Part shown: positions 12,525-22,166 of the stretch, piece after piece
Layout of the letters: every line of letters begins with the position of its first letter
Numbering within the stretch: position 1 is the first letter of the stretch
Source: Halisarca cf. caerulea
Taxonomy: Eukaryota; Porifera; Demospongiae; Chondrillida; Halisarcidae
NCBI GenBank assembly: GCA_963170055.1
Contig: CAUJGJ010000378.1
Coordinates: forward strand, 135,001-199,000
Length of the DNA stretch: 64,000 nt
Reading direction: 5' to 3'
Notes under the pieces: model-generated
Told to the model about the DNA's origin: nothing
What the model saw: the letters and a program-made list of their open reading frames with translations, nothing else
Database searches by the model: none
Program-made: the position numbers and the translations under genes

Positions 12525-13600
12525 CTTTTAAGAGCATGGGTAAATCTGATCTCTGAAATTCTTCAATTTGTAAATCAGTTACTTTTCGATCACAGGTTAC
12601 ACATGCAGTAGCTTCTACCTGATACAGAAGTCAGATGAGCGTATAACCTAGTATATGTCATTATCTAGTCACTCTTATCATGGGTTAACTACATTCATAG
12701 CTATAATAATAATTGTGTGTCCTAATAATTAACCTTATTGTACTCTATACTCATAGTCTCACGCACCTATGCTCCAAGAAATATGGGTGATTATGGGGAA
12801 ATCATGTGTATCACCTCAGTGATGATAATAGTACTTTTGGTTTGAGCATTTTTCTCATTGCGCTTAGCTATATATACACTCTAGCTATAATACATTTGCA
12901 GTGTCAGTGCTAGAAGTAATGAATGCAATCTTGTGAATTCCTCCATAGTGCCTAACCATGTTTGTAACAGAAATTATAATTATGGCACATTTGTGTTTGC
13001 ATGCATAACATTGCATCTATATATTAATGCAGCTGTTATCAGTAGCATACTGCTCTGCAATGCACTGGTACACAATGCATGCATTGCGGAATAAACTCCT
13101 ACACTAGAACTGTTATTCAGGCGTCTCAGGTACGCACATGTATGGGCAGAAGTATTATATGCTTATTGCTTATTATATGATTGGTTGTTAAGTACACCCT
13201 GTCACATAAGTGCATTTTATTACGGACTTAGGTGCATGCATATAGTCTCTTGTTGTCCTAGTATAGTACTGAGGCCCACATACCACAGAAATATGTGTGA
13301 GTTGGGAGCTTGAAACACAGTAATAACCTTCATTCAGCCATGGCCATGCAGAGGGACTATTCAAGCAGTGATGTTTCTATGAACAGTGGATGGTGATAAT
13401 CTTATAACTAAACCTAGTAAGTTAAATACTGTTCACAATACTCTGAATACGTACAAAAGTGTTAGGCTTGCAGAAGAGTAGCAAGTTTGTAACAGAAATT
13501 ATATTTACGGCACATTTATGTTTGCATGCATAACATTCTATAGCTATGAATGTAGTTAACCCATGTTTGGAGTGACTGTCTAAGCATGTCTATAGGGCTT
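12525..13600. other. Intergenic, short diverged repeats only
   Basis: No gene recognised. A GTTTGTAACAGAAATTATA segment occurs at about 12960 and 13487, and ATGGGTTAACTACATTCATA near 12680 has its reverse complement near 13545, so this is nested duplicated non-coding DNA. Confidence 0.5.
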
Positions 13601-13650
13601 CTATATATTCCCACCACAAAGACTGATGATTGAACATGCAAGGAGTATAG

Positions 13651-13983
13651 ATGGAGGAGCAAAGCGACATACTTAACTTTCCACAAAGTTTAGCACAGAG
13701 TTGTTGCATCCACCGAATATGGAGCCATTGCAACCCCTTGTATAGAAACAGAAAGTTCAAAGACGTTCGATGGCTTGCAGGCTTGGTAAAGATAGCTAGA
13801 ACTGTTGACAATGACTACGCACACCTTTCAGTTGTCTTCCATTTTTTTGCTAAGTATTGTTGTGTTGCTATGCCATGCAAGAAATTGAATTTATTGCAAC
13901 TGTCTGGATCATGTGGAACTAGTATTCATAATAACCACTGTTACAGTAAGACTTATTGCATACATATTAGCCGAACATATTAA
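13651..13983 (+). CDS. Possible transposase remnant, 110 codons, unrecognised
   Basis: ATG-initiated frame. The stretch RNRKFKDVRWLAGLVKIAR vaguely recalls the 'xxRWL' region of domesticated hAT-like transposases, but there are no catalytic residues and the reading is tentative. The C-terminal third reads into duplicated intergenic DNA (14101 onwards resembles 11480 onwards). It is either a transposon fragment or a chance frame. Confidence 0.2.
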   Translation: MEEQSDILNFPQSLAQSCCIHRIWSHCNPLYRNRKFKDVRWLAGLVKIARTVDNDYAHLSVVFHFFAKYCCVAMPCKKLNLLQLSGSCGTSIHNNHCYSKTYCIHISRTY

Positions 13984-14100
13984 ATGCCATATGTGCTTAT
14001 TAAAAGTTTCATCGGGTGCATATTTTTTTTTTGGCTTTAGCAATTTCTGTGTTATAATATTTGTAGTGAGCCATGTTTCACCATTGCACAAAAGCCCCGT

Positions 14101-14830
14101 CTAACTCTTCACGGGTGTAAACTTTCACGTATGGCTTCCAGTTCACAAAGCTAGTGAATATAAAACCACATAAAACATTTACAGCATATATTATATACTA
14201 TATATTGTTAACTGCCATAAATTAAATATATTTGCCACAAACCCAATAGGAGTTGAAAAGTAGTTTCCAAAAAATTGTGCTATAAGAAAAAAAATGTCTG
14301 AAGAGCTTTCCTCTTATAGTAATTAAATTAAAAGGGACACTGCTCTCTCTCATATTGTTTGTCTTACACAGATTGAGTGTTATAGCCTGGTATATGCTCT
14401 GCAAAGTTACATGTTTTATCACTTGCCTTATTGTTCATGTATACTGTTGATTCAGAAAGGGTTAAATCAACTGAGATGCATAATATGGACTAGTCAGTAA
14501 TACTGTAATGATGCTAGAGCAAAGTCATACCATGATTATATTTAAAAAAAAATGATAAATTTACTTTAATAGGGTATTGTGTAAAGGCATGCATGTTCTG
14601 CTGTATCAGTTCTCAGACTGTAAACTCAACATAATATAGTGAATATACTCAATCTGGTTATTAATCTTCACATTAACAACACTGCAAGGAGTGAGAATGT
14701 GGATGGTGAAGTCGCTGGTCATCGGATCATCACGATTCCCCATGCCAGTATCATCTTCCCAAATTTGGATATTGAAGTCCATCCATCCGCGGCCCTTCTC
14801 CAAAGTCCAATTCTTCGTTCCATACTATAT
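14101..14830 (-). pseudogene. Truncated duplicate of the C2-domain exon and its 3' flank
   Basis: About 14101-14600 matches the 3' flank of the C2 gene (11480-11960; shared GTGTAAACTTTCACGTATGG). About 14600-14820 matches the C-terminal half of its C2 domain (FNIQIWEDDTGMGNRDDPM, SDFTIHILTPCS). Homology stops near 14822 within the NEELDFG region, so the N-terminal half of the C2 domain and the signal-like segment are missing. The C-terminus is altered (reads YIHYIM instead of YSYYVEFTV). This is a non-functional partial duplication. Confidence 0.8.
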
Positions 14831-15663
14831 ATACAGTGTCATATAAGTGATAGGTTGAGAATATGTTTTTAGTTTATATGATTTTGCAGCATCCCTGCAC
14901 AGAATTCCCTTGGTGGAGTGGTATATGAGCCCATGCATTACATAAGATAAGGCTAGGACAGTTGATCCAAAATAGTGGTCATGCACTTTCAATTCGTGTG
15001 ATAGGAGCTCAAGATGTTGAACTCGAAGTTTGAAATTAATTTTATTAATTTACTGTACATGCGCTAATTTTCTCAGGGCGTATGTTTTGCAATTCAAGAA
15101 CTTGGCTGTGATTCACAATGTGATTTAATATGCAAATTGACCAGTCCCTATTATACTATTACATTGAATAAACTGTGTCTCAAATTATGTATCCAATAAT
15201 TATAATGCTAACTATTGCAATCATTGAATTTTTTCGCAAATGCATGTACTAGGCTCATGCATTCGCAAAATAAGCAAATTAATAGTCCTGTAAGCATTGG
15301 CGTCTATAGATGTATATATTCATGGTACCTGTTTTCGTGTCTGAAACCTTGGAGAGAGTTACTAGTCTAAGAGTTTTTACTTAATATAATAAATTAAATG
15401 TAGAACCCTAAGTGACTCCAAGATTATTCACGTCCATGACTTTTCAGTGATCAATGGGAAGGGGAGCCCAGTGCATAAGTACTTGCTGCTGCAGTAACAG
15501 TTAATAATATCTACATTGGTCTATTCTGGAGTGTGTGGCAATACAGTATCGATCATCTGATGCTGGTAAAGTTAGTATGTGAGCATGTAAGAGGTTAATA
15601 TAGACAGGAATTCCTTATATGGGGGGTAAGTTACTCCTGGGCAGTCAGTTGGCCAAGCACCCA

Positions 15664-15726
15664 AGCGTCCACCTTATGATGACAATTCATTGCTTAGCAA
15701 TGAATTGTTATCATAAGGTGGACGCT
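15664..15726. repeat. Near-perfect foldback palindrome, 31-bp arms
   Basis: Arms 15664-15694 and 15696-15726 are reverse complements with one mismatch and a single-base centre (left arm starts AGCGTCCACCTTATGATGAC). There is no loop long enough for an ordinary microRNA hairpin; a tiny palindromic mobile element or a replication-derived foldback is more likely. The rest of 14831-16030 holds diverged dispersed repeats, part of it an inverted copy of the 53.45-53.57 kb block, and no gene. Confidence 0.85.
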
Positions 15727-16029
15727 ATCACTTGATAAACTAATAGGTCGTCTCGAAGCTTGAAGATTGGCAGAGATTGCGTTTCACCAAAATTTCTAAA
15801 TACTGAAGTGGATTACAGAGAAGCATAATGAAAGGTCCAGAATAGCATGGGACGTTGAGGACGTTCATATATCATAAGCATAAACAGTGGTGGCCAGCAC
15901 GACAATGGTAATCGTAGATTCTCTGATAAGTTCCTACCATAGCAGTAACCTGTTTGCACCTTCCTTAGGACATTTTTAAGGTACTTCGATAATGATTATG
16001 CTGACTTTCAATTAAGTTATTTGAGGCAG

Positions 16030-16600
16030 ACAAGTATTCTAACGGCTCAACCAAGATACCTTTGATTTTGAATCATAGACCCTCTACATTGTTTAGAGTG
16101 TCTATATATTAAGTCTGAATCAGCCTGCATATTTGCCAGAGCATTTATTTGGCGATAAACTACTTATTACACGCCTGTATCTTGGGAGTAATTATCTATT
16201 TTAAATATATATGTATATGATATTTATATATAGATTATACGTCACTTACAGAAGGTGAAGATAAATTTATAGTATAGGTTCAAACTGTTAGATCTGGGTC
16301 ACAGTGCAAAGCTCAATGAAGATGCTGTGTTGTAGTCACAGGTGCTATTATCACTGACCTATGAGGTATAATTTCCCTGAAATCACCCATATTTTTTGAA
16401 GCATATAGATGTGTTAGACTATGACAGAGTGCAATGAGGTCAATTAGAAAACTCTTAAATTTGGTTCATTAGTAATGTGTATTCTGCTGTAATGCATGCA
16501 TTTTTAATCAGTGGTTACTCTGCACTACACAGCTAGATCGTGTAATATATAATAATTATTTTGTACAAATTACTATGCATAGTGTCTAAGGCTAAATTGC
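16030..16600. repeat. Right arm of the large inverted repeat (inner part)
   Basis: Reverse complement of about 10885-11440. The outer continuation of the arm (AGAGAGAGAAACATAT, AACATAATCTCTA) is found 1.7 kb further on at 18343-18415, so the arm was split by the retroelement and microsatellite block 16601-18342. Confidence 0.85.
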
Positions 16601-16611
16601 ATATATATATG

Positions 16612-16691
<80 letters not shown>
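16612..16691. repeat. (TA)n microsatellite
   Basis: Uninterrupted TA dinucleotide tract of about 80 bp. It flanks the 3' side of retroelement fragment 1. Confidence 0.97.
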
Positions 16692-16693
<2 letters not shown>

Positions 16694-16802
16694 CAAAAAC
16701 ACTTGTACAGCAAGAAGAACACGGCACTACACATACAGAAGATTAAAGCAAAAAAAAAGAAATTAAGCACAAAACACATATTAAGGCTGGAAATGCATAA
16801 AA

Positions 16803-17705
16803 TTAAGACACAGGGCAAGTGCCCAAAATAGATACTGAATTAAATCTCTGGATACAAACACTAATCCGCTGACAGAGCCTTGGAAAGGCTAGTGAGTCAC
16901 CGCTTTGTGTTCGCAGACGACGGGCAATCTCAATGAGGAATGCATGGGTATCTTCCCCAAAGACACTCATGGTTTCCATGGCCAATGGGACGAAGTGATG
17001 AGACTGCCTCAAATCAGCATATGCCCTACACTTGTTCTTGGCTGCCTCATTAGCAACACGACCAGCAGATGAACATGATAATGGGATGTTCGAAGGGGCA
17101 AAGGTGTCGTGACAAGTCACATCCCAAACGAGTGCCCGGCCACTCTTCCATGGGATGATTGTAACTCCATCTGGTCTTCTGCCATCGCCATGACAGAGAC
17201 CTTTTGGTTCTAGGGTAGCAGGGATGTTGATGGCTGCCAAGTAACGCTTAATGACATCATTGAGGGCCGAATGGCGAGGGATTCGACCTTGACTTCTCCG
17301 GCAAGAGAGGCCATGTGTTCCACTGACATCTACATCCTGTCCACAATGTTGGCAAATGTGCTCCTAGCAGAGGGGAGAGCCCAGACGAAGACCAACTGCA
17401 GTGGTGATGACTGTGTCTTCCATGCGCAAACCCTAAGAAGAGATGGGGGAGCATTTAGCCAGGCACCACTCTCCTTCTTCTGAGCTGCAAGCAAACGTGC
17501 TCTGCACTTTGGGGAAGCTTCATAGAGTAGTGATAAAAACACACAAGCAATCACTGGCATGTCCCAGGCATTCTGTTGGGTTGCCTTGGGTCCTGATGGG
17601 GGATCCTCTGGGTTGCTGGCTTGCCAGATTTCCAAAGCTTCTTGCTGAAGGGTGTAGTCTTCAATGAGGCATCTATCTGGGAGGATCATACTAGAGATGG
17701 AGGAG
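16803..17705 (-). pseudogene. Non-LTR retrotransposon ORF2 C-terminal fragment 1
   Basis: Reading about 17410 down to 16803 on the minus strand gives the conserved tail of jockey/CR1-type ORF2 proteins: a zinc-knuckle-like segment (EHICQHCGQDVDVSGTHGLSC), then RRSQGRIPRHSALNDVIKR, then RPDGVTIIPW and LVWDVTCHDTFAPSN, ending RISVCIQRFN. There is an in-frame TAG just before EHICQHCG, so the frame is broken. A more upstream ORF2 segment is read in another frame at 17689-17411 (PEDPPSGPKATQQNAWDMP), implying a frameshift as well. The polymerase core is absent: a 5'-truncated dead copy bounded by (TA)n tracts on both sides. Confidence 0.85.
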
Positions 17706-17715
17706 GAGCCAGCAG

Positions 17716-17716
<1 letters not shown>

Positions 17717-17752
<36 letters not shown>
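17717..17752. repeat. (TA)n microsatellite
   Basis: TA tract lying between retroelement fragments 1 and 2, continued by TTATTA repeats to about 17788. Confidence 0.95.
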
Positions 17753-17754
<2 letters not shown>

Positions 17755-17888
17755 TTATATATATTTAATTTTATTATTATTATTATTACAAATTGATATC
17801 CACTACAAGTGAGGTAAATAGACAGGACAGGAAGTGACGAACAGGCAAATGAGCAACAGCAATAACAAAAAACAAAAGTAGCAATGAA

Positions 17889-18215
17889 TTACAAGCATGT
17901 TCCTAGCACCGAAGCACAATTAAATCTTTGAATACACACACTGATTCTTTGACAAAGTTTAAGGTAACTAAGAGGGTCATGATTAAGTTGACGACTGCGG
18001 AGTGCAAGATCTTTGAGGAAGGCAAGCGAATCTTGACTGAATACCCCAGAGGTTTCAAATGCCAGGGGGATAAATTTGTGTGTGGTGCAAAGCTCACTGT
18101 ATAATCGACATTTTTGTGCAGCTGCCTCGTGAGCAACTGCGCCTGCTTTGACGGAGCTGAGGTGCAGGTAGGATGGAGCGAAGGTGTCCCTGCATGTTGC
18201 ATCCCACACCAAAGA
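17889..18215 (-). pseudogene. Non-LTR retrotransposon ORF2 C-terminal fragment 2
   Basis: The frame begins at the VWDATCRDTFAPS motif and runs to LKLCQRISVCIQRFN, aligning with the last about 105 residues of fragment 1 but clearly diverged (for example AHEAAAQKCRLYSEL against ANEAAKNKCRAYADL). It is cut at its 5' side by a (TA)n tract at 18219. It is a second insertion of the same family rather than a tandem copy of fragment 1. Confidence 0.85.
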
Positions 18216-18218
18216 TCG

Positions 18219-18278
<60 letters not shown>

Positions 18279-18342
18279 ATAGATAGATAGATATATAGAT
18301 AGATAGATAGATAGATAGATCAGATAGATAGATAGATATAGA
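18219..18342. repeat. (TA)n followed by (GATA)n microsatellite
   Basis: TA tract 18219-18275, then GATA/GATAGATA repeats to about 18340. The CTATCTATTTATCTATC at 10859-10875 in the left inverted-repeat arm is the reverse-complement counterpart of the GATA part. Confidence 0.95.
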
Positions 18343-18415
18343 TTGATAAAGAGAGAGAAACATATTTTATATCTATATAACATAATTTCTAATATATAAC
18401 ATAATCTCTAGTATA

Positions 18416-18650
18416 TGTTTAACTGTACACTCTCACGGTGACTTCTAAAGTATGCATGTAGCATTCTTTACCACTCTCTCTCCATAGCCACACCATATAT
18501 ACACGTTTAGCTCAACAAAGTATGGTATGGTACTATAATGTTAAAAATATGAATAATTACATATCACATGCATGTAGGAAATTTCCACACTAGTACATGC
18601 ATGTAATAGATAAGTATAATATAAAATATATTTCCAATTTCTTGTCGTCT
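18416..18650. repeat. Diverged direct repeat, copy 1
   Basis: Resembles 19480-19668 plus 20224-20260: shared ACTGTACACTCTCAC, GCATTCTTTACCACTCTC and a CACATGCATGTRxGAAATTT segment. The second copy is interrupted by the MITE at 19669, so this copy gives an approximate empty site. Confidence 0.65.
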
Positions 18651-18654
18651 TAGG

Positions 18655-18940
18655 TAAGACTGTGTTTTGAGCCCTCTTTTATTTGGTCGATATGTAATCA
18701 TGCAATTCTGATCTCTTCTTTCACCTTGCACCATATTAAATTTATCAAGTCTGATGTTTGCTGATGATCTGGTGTTAGCAGCTGATAAACCTCAAACATT
18801 TGAACTGCAACCTAATACACTTTACAAATTTTGTGCTAGGACCATGGCTTCATTGTAAGATCTCCAGTTCAGTGAAAAAAAAGTGGCAGAAACTGGAGCA
18901 ATGCTATTAACATGCAGGCCTTTCAAGAGCATATTATGTC
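18655..18940 (+). pseudogene. Reverse-transcriptase fragment of a non-LTR retrotransposon
   Basis: Two hallmark reverse-transcriptase motifs can be read: DCVLSPLLF at about 18666-18692 and, after a frame change, FADDLVLAADKPQTFELQ from 18757. The latter contains the F-A-D-D catalytic box. A stop (TAA near 18858) precedes LQFSEKK, which sits where the W.L..N..KT motif usually lies. The palm domain is therefore in at least two frames with an internal stop. The fragment is on the plus strand, opposite to fragments 1 and 2. The following 18941-19480 shows no gene. Confidence 0.75.
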
Positions 18941-19668
18941 ATGATGATTAATGACATCCTTGTGCTACTGCACCTTTTCTAATCTTTAATCGAAACACAA
19001 TTTGATTTACAATTCTGAGATGTAGGGTATGATTAAACTTGATTAATAAACTCTGTCTACAGAGCATCATGATAGTAAACACCTTCCATTATGCAATGCA
19101 CATGCAATTCCATTATGATATATTCCAGCCTAGGATCCACAAATTTGCAAACCCTTAGAGGTAGCAGCTGTACCAGCTGTAACTCCACTGTAAACGTTGT
19201 TTACAACTACATTGTTTTGTGTTTTAAATAGGCAAACACAAAATAACTCTCTTGATCTTCTTGGGTTTGCAAGTTTGTGGAACCTTGGCTGAATATTTCA
19301 TAATGGAATTGTGCATTACAAATTGGAAGGTGTTCGTTAAACTTTGCACCATGAACTAGATCTAGGAGATTGAGTCTATACATTTTTATCTTCACCTTGC
19401 TGTATGTGACATGCAATAATATTATTATTAAATTCCAATTTCTATATATACAGTGACCGTGTGTTGTGAATGCTACATAATCCCTATGTTTTACTGTACA
19501 CTCTCACAGTCTTGTTAAGTGTGCAGCATTCTTTACCACTCTCCACATCTTTGCCACATCTTACATGCTGACATTAAAAAGGTCTGGTATGGTATATTGT
19601 TATATATACAATGTCATATTATTTTTAATATCGCATGCATGTGTGAAATTTTCACACTAAATAATGTA

Positions 19669-20221
19669 CCGTATATTCTCTAAAAATTCGGCACTCCATA
19701 ATTTCGTCACCCATAGTTTTGTATCGAAAATATCTCTAAAATTTGATGAAATGGCCATTTTCTAAAACTTTGTCGTGTTCTCCAATATTTCGTCGTCCAG
19801 ATTTTCAGCCTAAGATTAACTGTAGAGTTGAATTTAAGTTTTGTGATTCTTATAGGGTTCTTCTTCCTGTGCTTTAGATGGACTATATTCTGTTTTCGCT
19901 CAGCAAGTATAGGCCTACCATTGAGTGCGGGCGAAAAAAATGGCAGCTAGGCTACGCACTATCCCCTCTAAATTGCAAACCGTGCACCAAAAAGCTAAGT
20001 AAAGCACTTTAACGTTATTTTCGCTACTTTTTAGGGTTATTAAAATCATTATAGGTACATATAATAGCCGAACTCTACAATTTCGTCAGCTCTCTAAGTA
20101 TTCGTCCCTCAACTCTAAGGTTTCGTCAGCCTTTCTCACAGTTGGGAAAACAACTCTAAATTCTGTCGTCAGACGAAATTTTTGTGAAACTAGGTGTGAC
20201 GAATTTTTAGAGAATATACGG
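19669..20221. mobile_element. MITE with 24-bp terminal inverted repeats and TA target duplication
   Basis: Left end CCGTATATTCTCTAAAAATT (19669) and its inverted match ending at 20221 form about 24-bp terminal inverted repeats with one mismatch, each flanked by TA (19667-19668 and 20222-20223). The interior (553 bp in total) has repeated TTTCGTC/GACGAAA motifs and no transposase frame. TA duplication with short inverted ends points to a non-autonomous Tc1/mariner-like element. The flanks rejoin to match the related sequence near 18595, which lacks the insertion. Confidence 0.88.
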
Positions 20222-20358
20222 TAGTACATTACATGCATGTAAGTATAATATCAATTACATATTAATGAATTAATTATAATCTATATCTTAGACTATTATT
20301 ATCTATATATCTGCATGTATTTATGTATGACTGGTTAGTACATATTAAAAATTATGTA

Positions 20359-20362
<4 letters not shown>

Positions 20363-20421
<59 letters not shown>
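20363..20421. repeat. (TA)n microsatellite
   Basis: TA tract that directly abuts retroelement fragment 3 on its 5' side. Confidence 0.95.
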
Positions 20422-20423
<2 letters not shown>

Positions 20424-20698
20424 CTTTAAGTATGTACTTAGGAAAAAAAGTCTCTGTCGGTCTGATGGAAAATGCTTTGATTGTGTCTCTATCATACCCT
20501 GGTCAAGACAGACGATGTCTTGTGTGGGATGTTATCTGCCATAATACCTTCGCCCGCTTGAACATTCAGTTGGTATTCTTGGGTACAGGTTACATGGCCG
20601 ATAGATCTGCATCCCTCGAGAACCAAGTTATTACTGAGCTCCAAATTAACTACCTTTTATCCCAATTACCGTGGAATCATCCTAATCTTTTGGTATAA
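20422..20698 (+). pseudogene. Non-LTR retrotransposon ORF2 C-terminal fragment 3
   Basis: Plus-strand copy of the same ORF2 tail. Residues equivalent to DGRRPDGVTIIPW are read as DGKCFDCVSIIPW in one frame, and LVWDVICHNTFARLNIQ follows in the next, so a frameshift separates the two. It ends in NYLLSQLPWNHPN, unrelated to the tail of fragments 1 and 2. It starts right after a (TA)n tract, repeating the association seen with the other two fragments. Confidence 0.75.
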
Positions 20699-20900
20699 AG
20701 ATGCTTTCTCATTTTTCATGATCTCAGCATGGATACTAAACAAATAACTAAATATCCACTGTCTTATTAAAAACTGTGGCGGAAAATCAGTTCCTGTAAT
20801 ACATGATCAATTTCAGATTGTTGTACAGTTTCATATCTTATTTAGTATGCGTCTACATGTGTGTTTGTGTTGTAGAATAGGCTTCTTCCCTTTTATAAAT

Positions 20901-20907
<7 letters not shown>

Positions 20908-20980
<73 letters not shown>

Positions 20981-21003
20981 TCATATGTATATATATATAT
21001 ATA

Positions 21004-21055
<52 letters not shown>

Positions 21056-21060
21056 TATAT
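20908..21060. repeat. (TA)n microsatellite with CATATA/GAATAT interruptions
   Basis: About 150 bp of TA repeats with a few interruptions (ATTCATATG and its mirror). The frames read through it on both strands are repeat artefacts. Confidence 0.97.
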
Positions 21061-21360
21061 TCATTTTTTGAGAAGGAAAGACAAGAAAACAAAATAAATA
21101 CAATCAAACTAAAGACTGACTACATACATGAGAGTAAAGACGAGAAAGCAAACAAACAAAATACAACTAAATACAATTAAATTAAACACTGACTACAACC
21201 TAAGATTGGTGCACAGTTATAGTTTTGAATGTATATACTAACTTTCTGGGACAATTTTATAATACTCCAGGGGATCATGAGATATGGATCTCATTCGTGA
21301 TGCCATCTGATGGAGTAAGGTGACAGCATCCTTTATGCTACATACACATATTATTACACA

Positions 21361-21490
<130 letters not shown>

Positions 21491-21816
21491 GTATATGCAG
21501 TAGTAATCCTCATATCCCTTATATGGTTATGATTTTAAATATTATTGGTACTTCCTTCCTAGTTCTATATTGGCTATAAAATAAGGCGACTTAGAGCAAA
21601 GAATCATTTAGCTTGTGAAAGTCAATGTACTCTGACAACAAAACTGCTTATTCTGATAGGTGAGTGATTTCTCGTCTACCCAGAGCTACATTTTGTAGAT
21701 TCCTGGCAAATCTCGGTCCTCTTAAAGAATAATAACATATTAGAAGAAGAATATTATAATTATATTACGCTATGATTATTCAAACTATATGATGCATGAT
21801 GCCGGGATTTAAACAT

Positions 21817-21820
<4 letters not shown>

Positions 21821-21849
<29 letters not shown>

Positions 21850-21856
21850 AACGCAT

Positions 21857-21955
<99 letters not shown>

Positions 21956-22008
21956 CAAACACACACACAGACACACACACACGCACATTGTCAAACACAA
22001 ACACAAAC

Positions 22009-22043
<35 letters not shown>

Positions 22044-22075
22044 AACACAAACACACACAAACAGCAACACACCAC
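21821..22075. repeat. (TG)n then (CA)n microsatellite
   Basis: (TG)n at 21822-21848 switches to (CA)n from 21858 to about 22060 with AAC and AGA interruptions. It lies 90-350 bp upstream of the RTX/C80 gene start and, if transcribed, would be in its 5' intron or leader. The frame open through it joins the RTX gene in phase by chance. Confidence 0.97.
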
Positions 22076-22114
22076 ACATATCCACACAGTGCATGGTAGA
22101 AAGTATAGTGCAAT

Positions 22115-22155
22115 ATTCAATTACTTTTTGTATTTCTACTTGTATAATATTTTAG
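22115..22155 (+). promoter_or_regulatory. Candidate 3' splice site before the RTX/C80 start codon
   Basis: A pyrimidine-rich run (CTTTTTGTATTTCTACTTG) is followed by TATAATATTTTAG, with AG at 22154-22155, 12 bp before the ATG at 22167. This has the form of an animal intron acceptor and suggests a spliced leader exon upstream. The corresponding donor was not identified. Confidence 0.45.
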
Positions 22156-22166
22156 CTTGGCAAGTC

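Noticed and set aside
16533..16818. Tyr-Ile repeat proteins in TA tracts (also at 20323-21579)
   Set aside because: Same artefact from (TA)n microsatellites.
21825..22166. Upstream extension of the RTX/C80 frame through the (CA)n tract
   Set aside because: It starts at a GTG in the TG repeat and encodes only Thr-His repeats; the ATG at 22167 opens a clear signal peptide and follows a possible splice acceptor.
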